Shown: one piece after another, positions 19,819-28,020 of the stretch
Position numbering within the stretch: position 1 is the stretch's first letter
How the letters are laid out: each line of letters starts with the position of its first letter
NCBI GenBank assembly: GCA_902574425.1
Contig: CACGNA010000008.1
Location: 1-54,945 of the forward strand
Source of the DNA: an uncultured Prochlorococcus sp.
GTDB lineage: Bacteria > Cyanobacteriota > Cyanobacteriia > PCC-6307 > Cyanobiaceae
Reading direction: 5' to 3'
DNA length: 54,945 bases
Program-made: the position numbers and the translations under genes
Notes under the pieces: generated by a model
What the model was told of the DNA's origin: nothing
The model's input: only the letters and a program-made list of their open reading frames with translations
The model's database searches: none

Positions 19819-20615
19819 ATCAACCAAATTTAACTAATAAGCAACTTAGTCAATTAGATTCTCTATTTGAACTAGTTAGTCAACGTCAAAAAAAAGATTT
19901 TGGAAATATTAGTGCTAGCAATAAAGCAGACGGATCATTAATAACAAGTTGTGATTTATGGAGTGATAACAAAATCGTAGATGGTCTCGCAGCAATTGCT
20001 CCAGATGAGGGAGTTCTTAGCGAAGAAGGAGGAAAGTCTATTCCTAATACAAAAGCATATTGGGTTGTAGATCCACTTGATGGGACAACAAATTTTGCTG
20101 CAGGTATTCCATACTGGTCTATATCAGTAGCAAGGTTTGTAGATGGTAGACCTGAATCTTCTTTTTTAATAATCCCTACATTGAACAAAAAGTTTGTATC
20201 TATTAAAGGTAAAGGTGTTTGGTTAAATAACCAAAAAATAGACCCTAATCAAAAAAATTACCAAAGTGAATGCATTTCTTTGTGTAGTAGATCTATAAAA
20301 ATTTTACAAAAAAAACCAAACTCAGTATTTCCTGGCAAAATCAGACTCTTAGGCGTATCGAGTTTAAATCTAATAAGTGTGGCGATGGGACAAACTTTTG
20401 GAGCCATAGAATCAACACCCAAGATATGGGATATTGCGGCAGCATGGCTGTTATTAGAGGAGCTTAATTGTTCTATAGAATGGTTAGAAATAGATCCTAT
20501 GAATTTAGTTTCAGGACAAAACTTGAGCGATGTTAATTTTCCATTGATTGCTTGTAGATCAAGAGAAAAAATTGAAATATTAAAACCATGGGGTAATTTA
20601 TTATTGGAAAAATAG
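19815..20615 (+). CDS. Inositol monophosphatase-family phosphatase
   Basis: LSEEGG, WVVDPLDGTTNFAAGIPYWSISVA and WDIAAAWLLLEE match the metal-binding motifs of IMPase. Confidence 0.92.
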   Translation: MNQPNLTNKQLSQLDSLFELVSQRQKKDFGNISASNKADGSLITSCDLWSDNKIVDGLAAIAPDEGVLSEEGGKSIPNTKAYWVVDPLDGTTNFAAGIPYWSISVARFVDGRPESSFLIIPTLNKKFVSIKGKGVWLNNQKIDPNQKNYQSECISLCSRSIKILQKKPNSVFPGKIRLLGVSSLNLISVAMGQTFGAIESTPKIWDIAAAWLLLEELNCSIEWLEIDPMNLVSGQNLSDVNFPLIACRSREKIEILKPWGNLLLEK

Positions 20616-20689
20616 TTGCATTATAAATAAATAATTGCTTGATAAATTGCTTAATTAGATACAATAAAAAAAATACATAAGATAAATAT

Positions 20690-21628
20690 TTGAAGAAAAT
20701 CAATATGCAGCGCAGCTCAACTTGGATACTGAAAAGTTTGTGGGGAGCTTGTGAGAGATGGAGCAAATCTGATTGTATTGATTTAAGTGCAGCATTTGCA
20801 TACTACACATTACAATCATTTTTTCCTATTCTTCTAATTTCTCTTTCAATAGCATCATGGTTCCTAGGAAAACAAGAGGGCTTAGATCAAGAAATAATTT
20901 CTGTAGCGGCTCAAATTTTACCTCCTTCAGTAGTTGAATTAGTAGAAACAACATTATTTAAATTAATTGATCAAGGTTTTGGAGCAGGTATTCTCGGGGC
21001 TATGTTTTTGCTTTTTACAGCAGGAAATGCATATTTATCTCTCCAAAGAGGTTCTGATAGGCTCTGGGAGGACGAACTTCCTTCTAAAAGAGCAAATGCT
21101 GCCTGGAGAGAGCAAGCATCGAGGTTTCTCCGTAATAGAATTGAAGCTTTTTTAATAGTATTTTTTATAGGATTCTTAATGGTATTAGATCAAATTAGTG
21201 CGAATCTTAGGATGATACCAAGTAACGTTTTAGAAAATCTTTCAAATTCTAATAATCTAATTTCTGATTTATTACTAAAGTTACCCCTTTTACAAGTTGG
21301 TCAATTTGCAATACCATTAATTGGATTTACTTTAATGGCACTTTTATTACAAGCACTATTGCCTAGTAGAAAAGTTCCTTTAAGACCACTTTTGCCTGGA
21401 TCAATTCTTATTGGAATTGGCCTAACTACTTTGAACCTAGCAGTAAGTAAAAGTATTCTTTCGCTTGGGGTAAGATTTCAAGCATATGGCTTTATTGGAG
21501 GATTTCTAGTCCTTACCTTATGGGTCTGGCTTTTAGGAGTAATTTTATATTTTGGTCAGTGCTGGAGTGTTGTTATTGCTAGTATGACTTTAGTAAATAA
21601 AAGAGTGAAAAGATATCGTAATAATTAG
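20690..21628 (+). CDS. YihY/virulence-factor-BrkB family membrane protein
   Basis: AFAYYTLQSFFPILLISLSIASWFLG; multi-TM; track start is TTG, ATG at 20705 is a plausible start. Confidence 0.88.
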   Translation: MKKINMQRSSTWILKSLWGACERWSKSDCIDLSAAFAYYTLQSFFPILLISLSIASWFLGKQEGLDQEIISVAAQILPPSVVELVETTLFKLIDQGFGAGILGAMFLLFTAGNAYLSLQRGSDRLWEDELPSKRANAAWREQASRFLRNRIEAFLIVFFIGFLMVLDQISANLRMIPSNVLENLSNSNNLISDLLLKLPLLQVGQFAIPLIGFTLMALLLQALLPSRKVPLRPLLPGSILIGIGLTTLNLAVSKSILSLGVRFQAYGFIGGFLVLTLWVWLLGVILYFGQCWSVVIASMTLVNKRVKRYRNN

Positions 21629-21629
21629 T

Positions 21630-21971
21630 ATGAATTATTTTCTCAAAACCAATAAAAATTTGCTTACTTATTCTCTAATAATACTAATATTAGTGCCTAT
21701 CTTTGGGATTAAATTATTTATAAGCTTTCTCGGTAATATCATACTGCTTTTATTTTTAATTCCTCTTTTATTTTTAGTGGTATTATTTATAGGTTTTAAT
21801 TCTTACAAATCAAAAATAAATACATGCAGTAATTGTGGTGCAATATCATTAGGTCTAAGTAATACTTGCATGAGCTGCGGTACAGAGCTTGAAAATATAA
21901 GTAAAGAAAGTCAATTTAATAAAAAACCTAGTGAAAGTACCATTGAAGTAAAGGCAGAAGAAATAAAATAG
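21630..21971 (+). CDS. Small membrane protein with C-terminal zinc ribbon
   Basis: Two TM helices then NTCSNCGAISLGLSNTCMSCGTEL (CxxC...CxxC). Confidence 0.65.
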   Translation: MNYFLKTNKNLLTYSLIILILVPIFGIKLFISFLGNIILLLFLIPLLFLVVLFIGFNSYKSKINTCSNCGAISLGLSNTCMSCGTELENISKESQFNKKPSESTIEVKAEEIK

Positions 21972-21975
21972 TCTT

Positions 21976-22122
21976 CTAACCTATTCCGATTTGTCGAAGA
22001 ATACTTTGTCCAGTAATTAATTCAGTACCTAAACCAATCAAAATACCCATCATAGCCATACGACCATTCCAAGTTTCGGCAAAATTAACAAAGCCAAACC
22101 TCGCTTGATTGTCATCATTCAT
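21976..22122 (-). CDS. High-light-inducible (Hli/SCP) single-helix chlorophyll-binding protein, 48 aa
   Basis: Hand-read ORF absent from the track: MNDDNQARFGFVNFAETWNGRMAMMGILIGLGTELITGQSILRQIGIG*. Contains the ExxNGRxAMxG motif. Confidence 0.92.
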   Translation of the reverse strand: MNDDNQARFGFVNFAETWNGRMAMMGILIGLGTELITGQSILRQIGIG

Positions 22123-22190
22123 AGTTAAATATATGTACTCAATTTTTATTTTAACGTTTTGAGGAAGAATTTATGAAAATAATAAATGAA

Positions 22191-22574
22191 TTATTTAATA
22201 TGTCTGACACCATCAACAGGACGATACTCTTCACCAGTTGATTCCTCATAAATGATAGCTGGTAATCCCGTATCAAACATTGTTTGCAACGCTTCCTTAA
22301 GCATGGGATTCCAACCACCTGTACTTACTTTTCCATGTCTGACTGTCCAATCCCAAGTTCCTTGAAGGTCTCTTGGTATTCTTCCTTCTCTATCTCTTCG
22401 AGCGACTAAGTCTAAAGATTCGACTAAACCAACAATTATTGGATTTTTACCATAAGAAGGGGTGAGACTTAGTTCAAGCCTAACAGGATCTTCTTTAACT
22501 AGTTTCAGTCGAAACCTTGGAGGTAACTTAAGAGATCTTATGACCGCTGAGACTATTTTTGTTCTTAATTCCAA
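22191..22574 (-). CDS. Conserved cyanobacterial protein of unknown function
   Basis: 127 aa, folded-looking sequence (RDLQGTWDWTVRHGKVSTGGWNPMLKEALQTMF), good coding character. Confidence 0.7.
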   Translation of the reverse strand: MELRTKIVSAVIRSLKLPPRFRLKLVKEDPVRLELSLTPSYGKNPIIVGLVESLDLVARRDREGRIPRDLQGTWDWTVRHGKVSTGGWNPMLKEALQTMFDTGLPAIIYEESTGEEYRPVDGVRHIK

Positions 22575-22600
22575 TTTTTTTTCCTTAAATTTAAATACTA

Positions 22601-22867
22601 TTAATCAGTTGTTGAACCCTTTCCCTCTAGTGAAGAGTCATTATCATTTGAGAATCTTACAGTTAATAATTCCTCCTCTGTGATATTCCCTGATTTATCA
22701 AGAAGTTCAGGATGTATTGTATATTTATTTTGTTTCAAATTTGAACCATCGAAAAGTTTTTTTTCTTTACCAGATATACCCCAACCATTGGACATCACTT
22801 TAAAAGCCTTCCACACTAAATAGGTTAAGGCTGCAGAATATATAATTGGAAATAGAATAGCCATCAA
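22601..22867 (-). CDS. DUF2973-like small membrane-anchored protein
   Basis: 88 aa; N-terminal TM helix then HPELLDKSGNITEEELLTVRF. Confidence 0.6.
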   Translation of the reverse strand: MMAILFPIIYSAALTYLVWKAFKVMSNGWGISGKEKKLFDGSNLKQNKYTIHPELLDKSGNITEEELLTVRFSNDNDSSLEGKGSTTD

Positions 22868-23002
22868 ACTTATGAATTAATTTTGTAGTACGACTTATAT
22901 GATAGCCCGAAAAAAAGAAAATTAGCTATTTTAAGTTAATAAATTTTTCTCATAATGAAATTTTCTCTTTTGAAGTAGTTATAGTAAAAATAGACAAATA
23001 AT

Positions 23003-24163
23003 GTGTCTCGAATCTATTTGAAGAACATAAAAAAATCAAAATTGAAAAGCTTCAACCTCAAGAAATTACTACTCTCTTCAACAGTTACAATAGGTGTTTT
23101 TTTGCCATTAAATTTAGTTTGCAAGCCATTAATTAATCCAAAGTTTAATGAAATTAATGAATATTCCAATAGATCTTTCATATCTAAGGCTGTAGAAAAA
23201 ACTGGTTCTTCTGTAGTAACAATTGATACTCAAAGATATGTTAGAAAAAGACAATTTCCAAGAAATTCTCAACTATTTTTAGACCCATATTTTGAAAGAT
23301 TTTTTGGATTAGATTTACCTAAAGATAATCAGCCAAAAATCGAGCAAAGCCAAGGTAGTGGATTTATATTCGCAGACGGACTTGTAATGACTAATGCTCA
23401 TGTTGTCAACGGCTCAGATAAGGTAATTGTTGGTTTAACAAACGGTAAAAAATTTAAAGGACAATTAATAGGGCAAGACTTTTTTACTGATTTAGCTGTG
23501 CTTAAAATTGAAGGAAAAGGACCTTGGCCAAAAGCACAATTGGGCGATTCAACAAAAATTCAAGTTGGTGATTGGGCAATCGCAGTTGGAAATCCATTTG
23601 GTCTAGAAAATACAGTTACACTTGGTATTATTAGTAATCTCAAAAGAAACGTCACTCAACTAGGCATATACGATAAAAAACTTGAGCTTATTCAAACAGA
23701 CGCTGCTATAAATCCTGGAAATTCTGGAGGTCCACTATTAAATAGCAATGGAGAAGTAATAGGTATTAATACTTTGATCAGGTCAGGTCCAGGAGCAGGT
23801 TTAAGTTTCGCCATTCCAATCAATAAAGCAAAAGAAATTGCCTATCAACTAATAAATAATGGGAAAGTAATACATCCTATGATTGGAATAAGCCTTATAG
23901 ATGGAGGTGATTTTGAGACAAATAATAATGCAGTGAAAGTTGGTTATGTAGTCCCGAATAGTCCAGCGGAAAAAAGTGGAATTATGGTCAATGACCTAAT
24001 CATAAAAGTAGGTAATAAAGAAATTAAAACCGCTTCGGACGTAATAAGCGAAATAAGTAAAAATGGTATTAACAAAAAATTAAATATATTATTAAAGCGT
24101 AGAAATAAATTTATTAAATTAAAAGTAATACCAACTGATATAACTAACTTAGAAAATAACTAA
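23003..24163 (+). CDS. HtrA/Deg-family serine protease with PDZ domain
   Basis: GSGFIFADGLVMTNAHVV, TDLAVLKIEG, INPGNSGGPLLNSNGEVIGINT, C-terminal PDZ. Signal-like N-terminus, GTG start. Confidence 0.93.
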   Translation: MSRIYLKNIKKSKLKSFNLKKLLLSSTVTIGVFLPLNLVCKPLINPKFNEINEYSNRSFISKAVEKTGSSVVTIDTQRYVRKRQFPRNSQLFLDPYFERFFGLDLPKDNQPKIEQSQGSGFIFADGLVMTNAHVVNGSDKVIVGLTNGKKFKGQLIGQDFFTDLAVLKIEGKGPWPKAQLGDSTKIQVGDWAIAVGNPFGLENTVTLGIISNLKRNVTQLGIYDKKLELIQTDAAINPGNSGGPLLNSNGEVIGINTLIRSGPGAGLSFAIPINKAKEIAYQLINNGKVIHPMIGISLIDGGDFETNNNAVKVGYVVPNSPAEKSGIMVNDLIIKVGNKEIKTASDVISEISKNGINKKLNILLKRRNKFIKLKVIPTDITNLENN

Positions 24164-24168
24164 AAGGA

Positions 24169-24312
24169 CTAATCTTCGTTCTGTTTAAGTATTTCCACAC
24201 ACCTAGAAATGCATCCACCATCCCTTATATCACAAGTAGTAATGCATTCAAAATAACTTTCAATAGGATCCGAAATTTGAAACTGTTTTTCTTGGAATTG
24301 ATAATTTTTCAT
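24169..24312 (-). CDS. 47-aa cysteine-patterned small protein, unknown function
   Basis: Hand-read ORF absent from the track: MKNYQFQEKQFQISDPIESYFECITTCDIRDGGCISRCVEILKQNED*. Regular CX3C-X6-CX3C spacing; fills an otherwise empty gap. Confidence 0.65.
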   Translation of the reverse strand: MKNYQFQEKQFQISDPIESYFECITTCDIRDGGCISRCVEILKQNED

Positions 24313-24413
24313 ATAAATTATTTTTGTATTTTTAAGGTTAATCAAGGACGGTAAACTATGTAAAGATAAATGAGTGATCTTACTTAGCTAAATGTAAACT
24401 TTATTAAAAGTAA

Positions 24414-26042
24414 TCAAATTTTTTTATGACTTTGAGTTTTTTCTAAAAAATATTCGTAATTACCATCATATGAAAATAACTTTGAATCTTTAATTTCAAT
24501 AATTCTATTTGCAACCTTTGAAATAAAATACCGATCATGAGAAATGATTAATAATGAACCTTTATAATTTTTTATTGCTAATTCTAAGTTTTCCTTAGAT
24601 TGCAGATCCAAATGATTAGTTGGTTCGTCCAAAAGAAGGAAATTACTAGGATTAATAATCATGAGCGCCAATGCTAATCTTGCCTTTTCTCCCCCACTGA
24701 GTTGTTTAATATATTTAAAAACAGTTTCATTTTGAAAGCCAAAACCCCCTAAAAATGTTCTAACTTTTTTTTGGGACCATTCTGGAGACTTATTACATAT
24801 TAAATCAATAACCCTTTCTTCAAGTGAAAGTGCTTCAGCCTGATTCTGCTCATAATAGCTAGTAATTATATTGTGTTTACCAAGATTAATTTCTCCAATT
24901 TCAGGAGATATTTTTTTCATAATAATTTTAAGCAATGTAGATTTGCCGCAGCCATTAGGTCCCAATATTGCTATTTTCTCCCCAGAAGAAATCTTTAAAT
25001 TAATATCTAAAAAAAGAATTTTGTCCTCGAAACTATGCGACAAATTTTTGATATTTAGAACTAATTTTCCTGAGCGAGGGCACTCTGGAAAATTAAAAAC
25101 AGGACTTTTTGATTTTGCTATAGGAGCCTCAATTTTAGAAATCTTTTTTAATTGTTTTTCTCTACTCTTTGCTTGAGAACTTCTAGTTGCGCTAGCTCTA
25201 AATCTATCTATATACCTCTTCTGTAACTCAATTTCTTTTTGTTGTAATTGATATGCCTTATTTTGTGATTCTTCATTCAAAGATTTCTGTTCGACAAAAA
25301 AAGAATAGTTCCCATTATATGTTTCAGATGTTCCTCTATCTACAAAAACTATTTTTTTACATAATTTATCTAAAAAATATCTATCATGGCTGATTATTAT
25401 AACTCCAATCTTAAGCGATGATAGATATTCTTCCAACCAAAAAATAGTTTCTAAATCTAAATGATTGGTTGGTTCATCCAGTAAAAGTAAATCAGGTTTT
25501 TGTAAGATTATTTTTCCAAGTGCAATTTTCATCTGCCAACCCCCTGAGAAATTGCAAACTAATTTATCAGCATCTTCTATAGAAAAGCCTAATTTTGGTA
25601 ATATTTTTTCTACATCAGATTGCATTTTATAACCACCTAAAGCTTCAAATTTTGCCTGATATTTTGCGAGTTGATTTACAAATATTTCAAGTTCATCGGA
25701 ATTTTTTTTAAGATCCAATGATTTCATTTTATTCTCAATTTCTAAAAGTTTAATGGCAACAATTTGTATATCTTTAAAAGAACTTTCTAATTCCTGTCTC
25801 ACTGAAAAATTCAAATTACAATCAAACTCCTGTTTTAAATGAGCAATTTTAGGATTTCCCTCTTTGATGATCGTTCCACTTGTTTGCTCTTCCTCTCCAA
25901 TTAAAATCTTAAATTGAGTTGATTTACCTGCACCATTAGAACCAACTAAGCCAACTTTTTCTCCTTTCTTAATCTCCCAACTAATATTTTTTAAAACAAC
26001 ATCTGTAGAATAAATTTTGCTTACACCTTCAAATCTAATCAC
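24414..26042 (-). CDS. ABC-F family ATPase (two ABC domains, no TM)
   Basis: GSNGAGKSTQFKIL, NFSGGWQMKIALGKIIL, LLLDEPTNHLDLET, then [43 protein letters not shown]. Confidence 0.94.
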   Translation of the reverse strand: MIRFEGVSKIYSTDVVLKNISWEIKKGEKVGLVGSNGAGKSTQFKILIGEEEQTSGTIIKEGNPKIAHLKQEFDCNLNFSVRQELESSFKDIQIVAIKLLEIENKMKSLDLKKNSDELEIFVNQLAKYQAKFEALGGYKMQSDVEKILPKLGFSIEDADKLVCNFSGGWQMKIALGKIILQKPDLLLLDEPTNHLDLETIFWLEEYLSSLKIGVIIISHDRYFLDKLCKKIVFVDRGTSETYNGNYSFFVEQKSLNEESQNKAYQLQQKEIELQKRYIDRFRASATRSSQAKSREKQLKKISKIEAPIAKSKSPVFNFPECPRSGKLVLNIKNLSHSFEDKILFLDINLKISSGEKIAILGPNGCGKSTLLKIIMKKISPEIGEINLGKHNIITSYYEQNQAEALSLEERVIDLICNKSPEWSQKKVRTFLGGFGFQNETVFKYIKQLSGGEKARLALALMIINPSNFLLLDEPTNHLDLQSKENLELAIKNYKGSLLIISHDRYFISKVANRIIEIKDSKLFSYDGNYEYFLEKTQSHKKI

Positions 26043-26113
26043 TGTTTTAAAATAGAATTTACAAAATCTGTGGCTTATTTACTAAAAAATATTTTGTGGA
26101 ATAAAATTAAATC

Positions 26114-26290
26114 ATGAAAAGAATAGAACAAATTGTAGTGATTTTCATAGCTGCAGCTCTTGCAATTCCAAGTTATTGGTTTTTTTGGACTTTGGCTGGT
26201 GGAGGTGGCTACAACAAAAGAATAAAACCTATTCCTACTCAAAATAATAATTATTCGAAACCTTTTCCTAAAGACCTCCGCGAGCCTTAA
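26114..26290 (+). CDS. 58-aa single-TM small protein, unknown function
   Basis: Hand-read ORF absent from the track: MKRIEQIVVIFIAAALAIPSYWFFWTLAGGGGYNKRIKPIPTQNNNYSKPFPKDLREP*. Confidence 0.6.
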   Translation: MKRIEQIVVIFIAAALAIPSYWFFWTLAGGGGYNKRIKPIPTQNNNYSKPFPKDLREP

Positions 26291-26498
26291 TTAACCACAT
26301 TTTAGTTGCCTCATCATCAATAGTACTCAAATATTCAATAACCTCTTCTTTAGTCACAGAAATATTTAACTCGTTGCCAATATCGCATATTTTATCTAAG
26401 GCTTTTTTGGGATTAGTTAAGGCTGTCATAAATAGACTTTGCTTCTTTTTGGAATCGTTGGCTATTAACTTATAGAGCTTTTCAGCATTACTGGACAT
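26268..26498 (-). CDS. Nif11-like small protein
   Basis: 76 aa; AEKLYKLIANDSKKKQSLFMTALTNPKKALDKICDIGNELNISVTKEEVIEYL resembles the Nif11 domain layout. No Cys/Ser/Thr-rich core follows. Confidence 0.5.
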   Translation of the reverse strand: MSSNAEKLYKLIANDSKKKQSLFMTALTNPKKALDKICDIGNELNISVTKEEVIEYLSTIDDEATKMWLIKARGGL

Positions 26499-26532
26499 GT
26501 TTTTAAAATCTATTTATTAATAGATTATTACT

Positions 26533-26886
26533 TCAAGCTACATTTTGTTCATTATATTTATTATTAGATAAATCATTATCGAAATCTTTTATCTCTTTTG
26601 CAGAGGCATCTGCCATACTTCTTGCGTCTAAACATAAAACTTTTCTTAGTTTCGCAAAGTTAGCTGCGTGAGATTTTCTTCCATCTTTTTGAGCATAATA
26701 CTCAGACTGCTGAAGAATATGATGAAGATGAGTTAACAAATATGGACTAATTACAGCTGATACCAAAACGTCACTATTTTCATTATCGTGAGAATCAGAA
26801 TTGACTAATCTTTTTTTCGGTTTATCAATTATCGACCTTTTAGGAGAATCAATTTTTCTTGAATTTTTCATGGGACAATAAAACAA
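26533..26886 (-). CDS. Conserved hypothetical protein
   Basis: 117-aa ORF; helical YLLTHLHHILQQSEYYAQKDGRKSHAANFAKLRKVLCLDARSMADASAKEI; internal ATG (MKNSRKID) is the likelier start. Confidence 0.6.
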   Translation of the reverse strand: MFYCPMKNSRKIDSPKRSIIDKPKKRLVNSDSHDNENSDVLVSAVISPYLLTHLHHILQQSEYYAQKDGRKSHAANFAKLRKVLCLDARSMADASAKEIKDFDNDLSNNKYNEQNVA

Positions 26887-26921
26887 TTAATTGATACGGA
26901 CATAAATTTCCTTACTAATAA

Positions 26922-26958
26922 TATACACAAAGATAGTATCCTTGACTAACTGTGTATA
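26922..26958. promoter_or_regulatory. Inverted repeat tatacaca-N21-tgtgtata in the divergent intergenic region of the RHH gene (candidate operator)
   Basis: Exact 8-bp arms at 26922-26929 and 26951-26958; palindrome cttataag at 26959-26966. Confidence 0.4.
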
Positions 26959-26988
26959 CTTATAAGTAACAGTTATCAACTTTGACTC

Positions 26989-27291
26989 ATGGCTACCCGC
27001 CAAAACTCAACCAATGGGAAGCCAAAATCTCCCAGAATTCAAGTAGTTCTTCCAGAATTAATATGTGAGCAATTAACTATTTTGGCCGATAATGAATCTA
27101 GGACAGTAAGTAATATGGCAAAAGTGTTAATACAAGAGGGTATAAAAAAATATTTCGAAAAAGAAAGTAAATCACCTGTTTCAGAAAATAATTTAAATAC
27201 TGATAAATTTAGAGATGAACTTGAAAAACAGAGCGTCAGAAGATTAAAAAGAGCTCCTCAAAGGATTAGATACTATAAACAATCTGATTAA
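26989..27291 (+). CDS. Ribbon-helix-helix (CopG/Arc-like) DNA-binding protein
   Basis: SPRIQVVLPELICEQLTILADNESRTVSNMAKVLIQEGIKKYFE has the RHH beta-helix-helix pattern; basic C-terminus. Confidence 0.75.
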   Translation: MATRQNSTNGKPKSPRIQVVLPELICEQLTILADNESRTVSNMAKVLIQEGIKKYFEKESKSPVSENNLNTDKFRDELEKQSVRRLKRAPQRIRYYKQSD

Positions 27292-27297
27292 AAATAA

Positions 27298-28002
27298 TTA
27301 ATTTTGAGGCAATTTCTGTAAATCTACAGTTTTACCCATAACTACCAAAATATTTCCTCTTTCCAAAATATATTTTGCTGGAGGATTAACTGTTAACTCT
27401 TCAGCAGATCCTGCAGCAAGAACATTTACTAAATAATTTTTCCTCAAATTTAAATCTCTCAAAGATCTTCCAATAAATTCTTCTGGAACAGTTATTTCAT
27501 CTATACCAGTTTGATTATCTAGTTCCAATCTTTCGATTAGATTTGGTCTTACTAGTTCTAAACCTAATCTTTCTCCTTGCATCCTAGATGGGAAAACAAC
27601 TTTATCTGCACCTACTCTTTTTAACATTTTTTCGTGCAAGTCACTGGTAGCTCTCGCTATTACTCTTTTCACTTTGCTACCTTCACTATCTTTAGCAATA
27701 AGAGTTGTAGTTATACTTGCTTCAATAGGTTCACTAATACCCACTACAACAGTATTCATTTCAAGTATTCCCGATTCTTTCATAGACTCTTCATCAGTAC
27801 AATCTACAACTCTCGCTTCTATCGAAGGTTCTAATTGCCTCAAATCATCAATAGCTTTTTCCGAATAATCTGCAGCCAAAACATCTGCACCATTACTAAT
27901 AAGTTCTCTGCAAACTGCGGTTCCAAATCTTCCAACGCCGACAACTGCAAAAGTGAGTGCTTCATTTTCTCTCTTTTGAGACCACTGCCACCAATCAGCC
28001 AT
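27298..28002 (-). CDS. ktrA: KtrA/TrkA-type K+ uptake regulatory subunit (RCK)
   Basis: FAVVGVGRFGTAVCRELISNGADVLAADYSEKAIDDL, ADKVVFPSRMQGERLG, TrkA-C domain. Confidence 0.9.
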   Translation of the reverse strand: MADWWQWSQKRENEALTFAVVGVGRFGTAVCRELISNGADVLAADYSEKAIDDLRQLEPSIEARVVDCTDEESMKESGILEMNTVVVGISEPIEASITTTLIAKDSEGSKVKRVIARATSDLHEKMLKRVGADKVVFPSRMQGERLGLELVRPNLIERLELDNQTGIDEITVPEEFIGRSLRDLNLRKNYLVNVLAAGSAEELTVNPPAKYILERGNILVVMGKTVDLQKLPQN

Positions 28003-28020
28003 AATAAAACTCAGTCAATC

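Noticed and set aside
24871-25176. 101-aa plus-strand ORF
   Set aside because: Antisense to the ABC-F ATPase. Resembles a mirrored ABC motif (LSNVDLPQPLGPNI), a common artefact.
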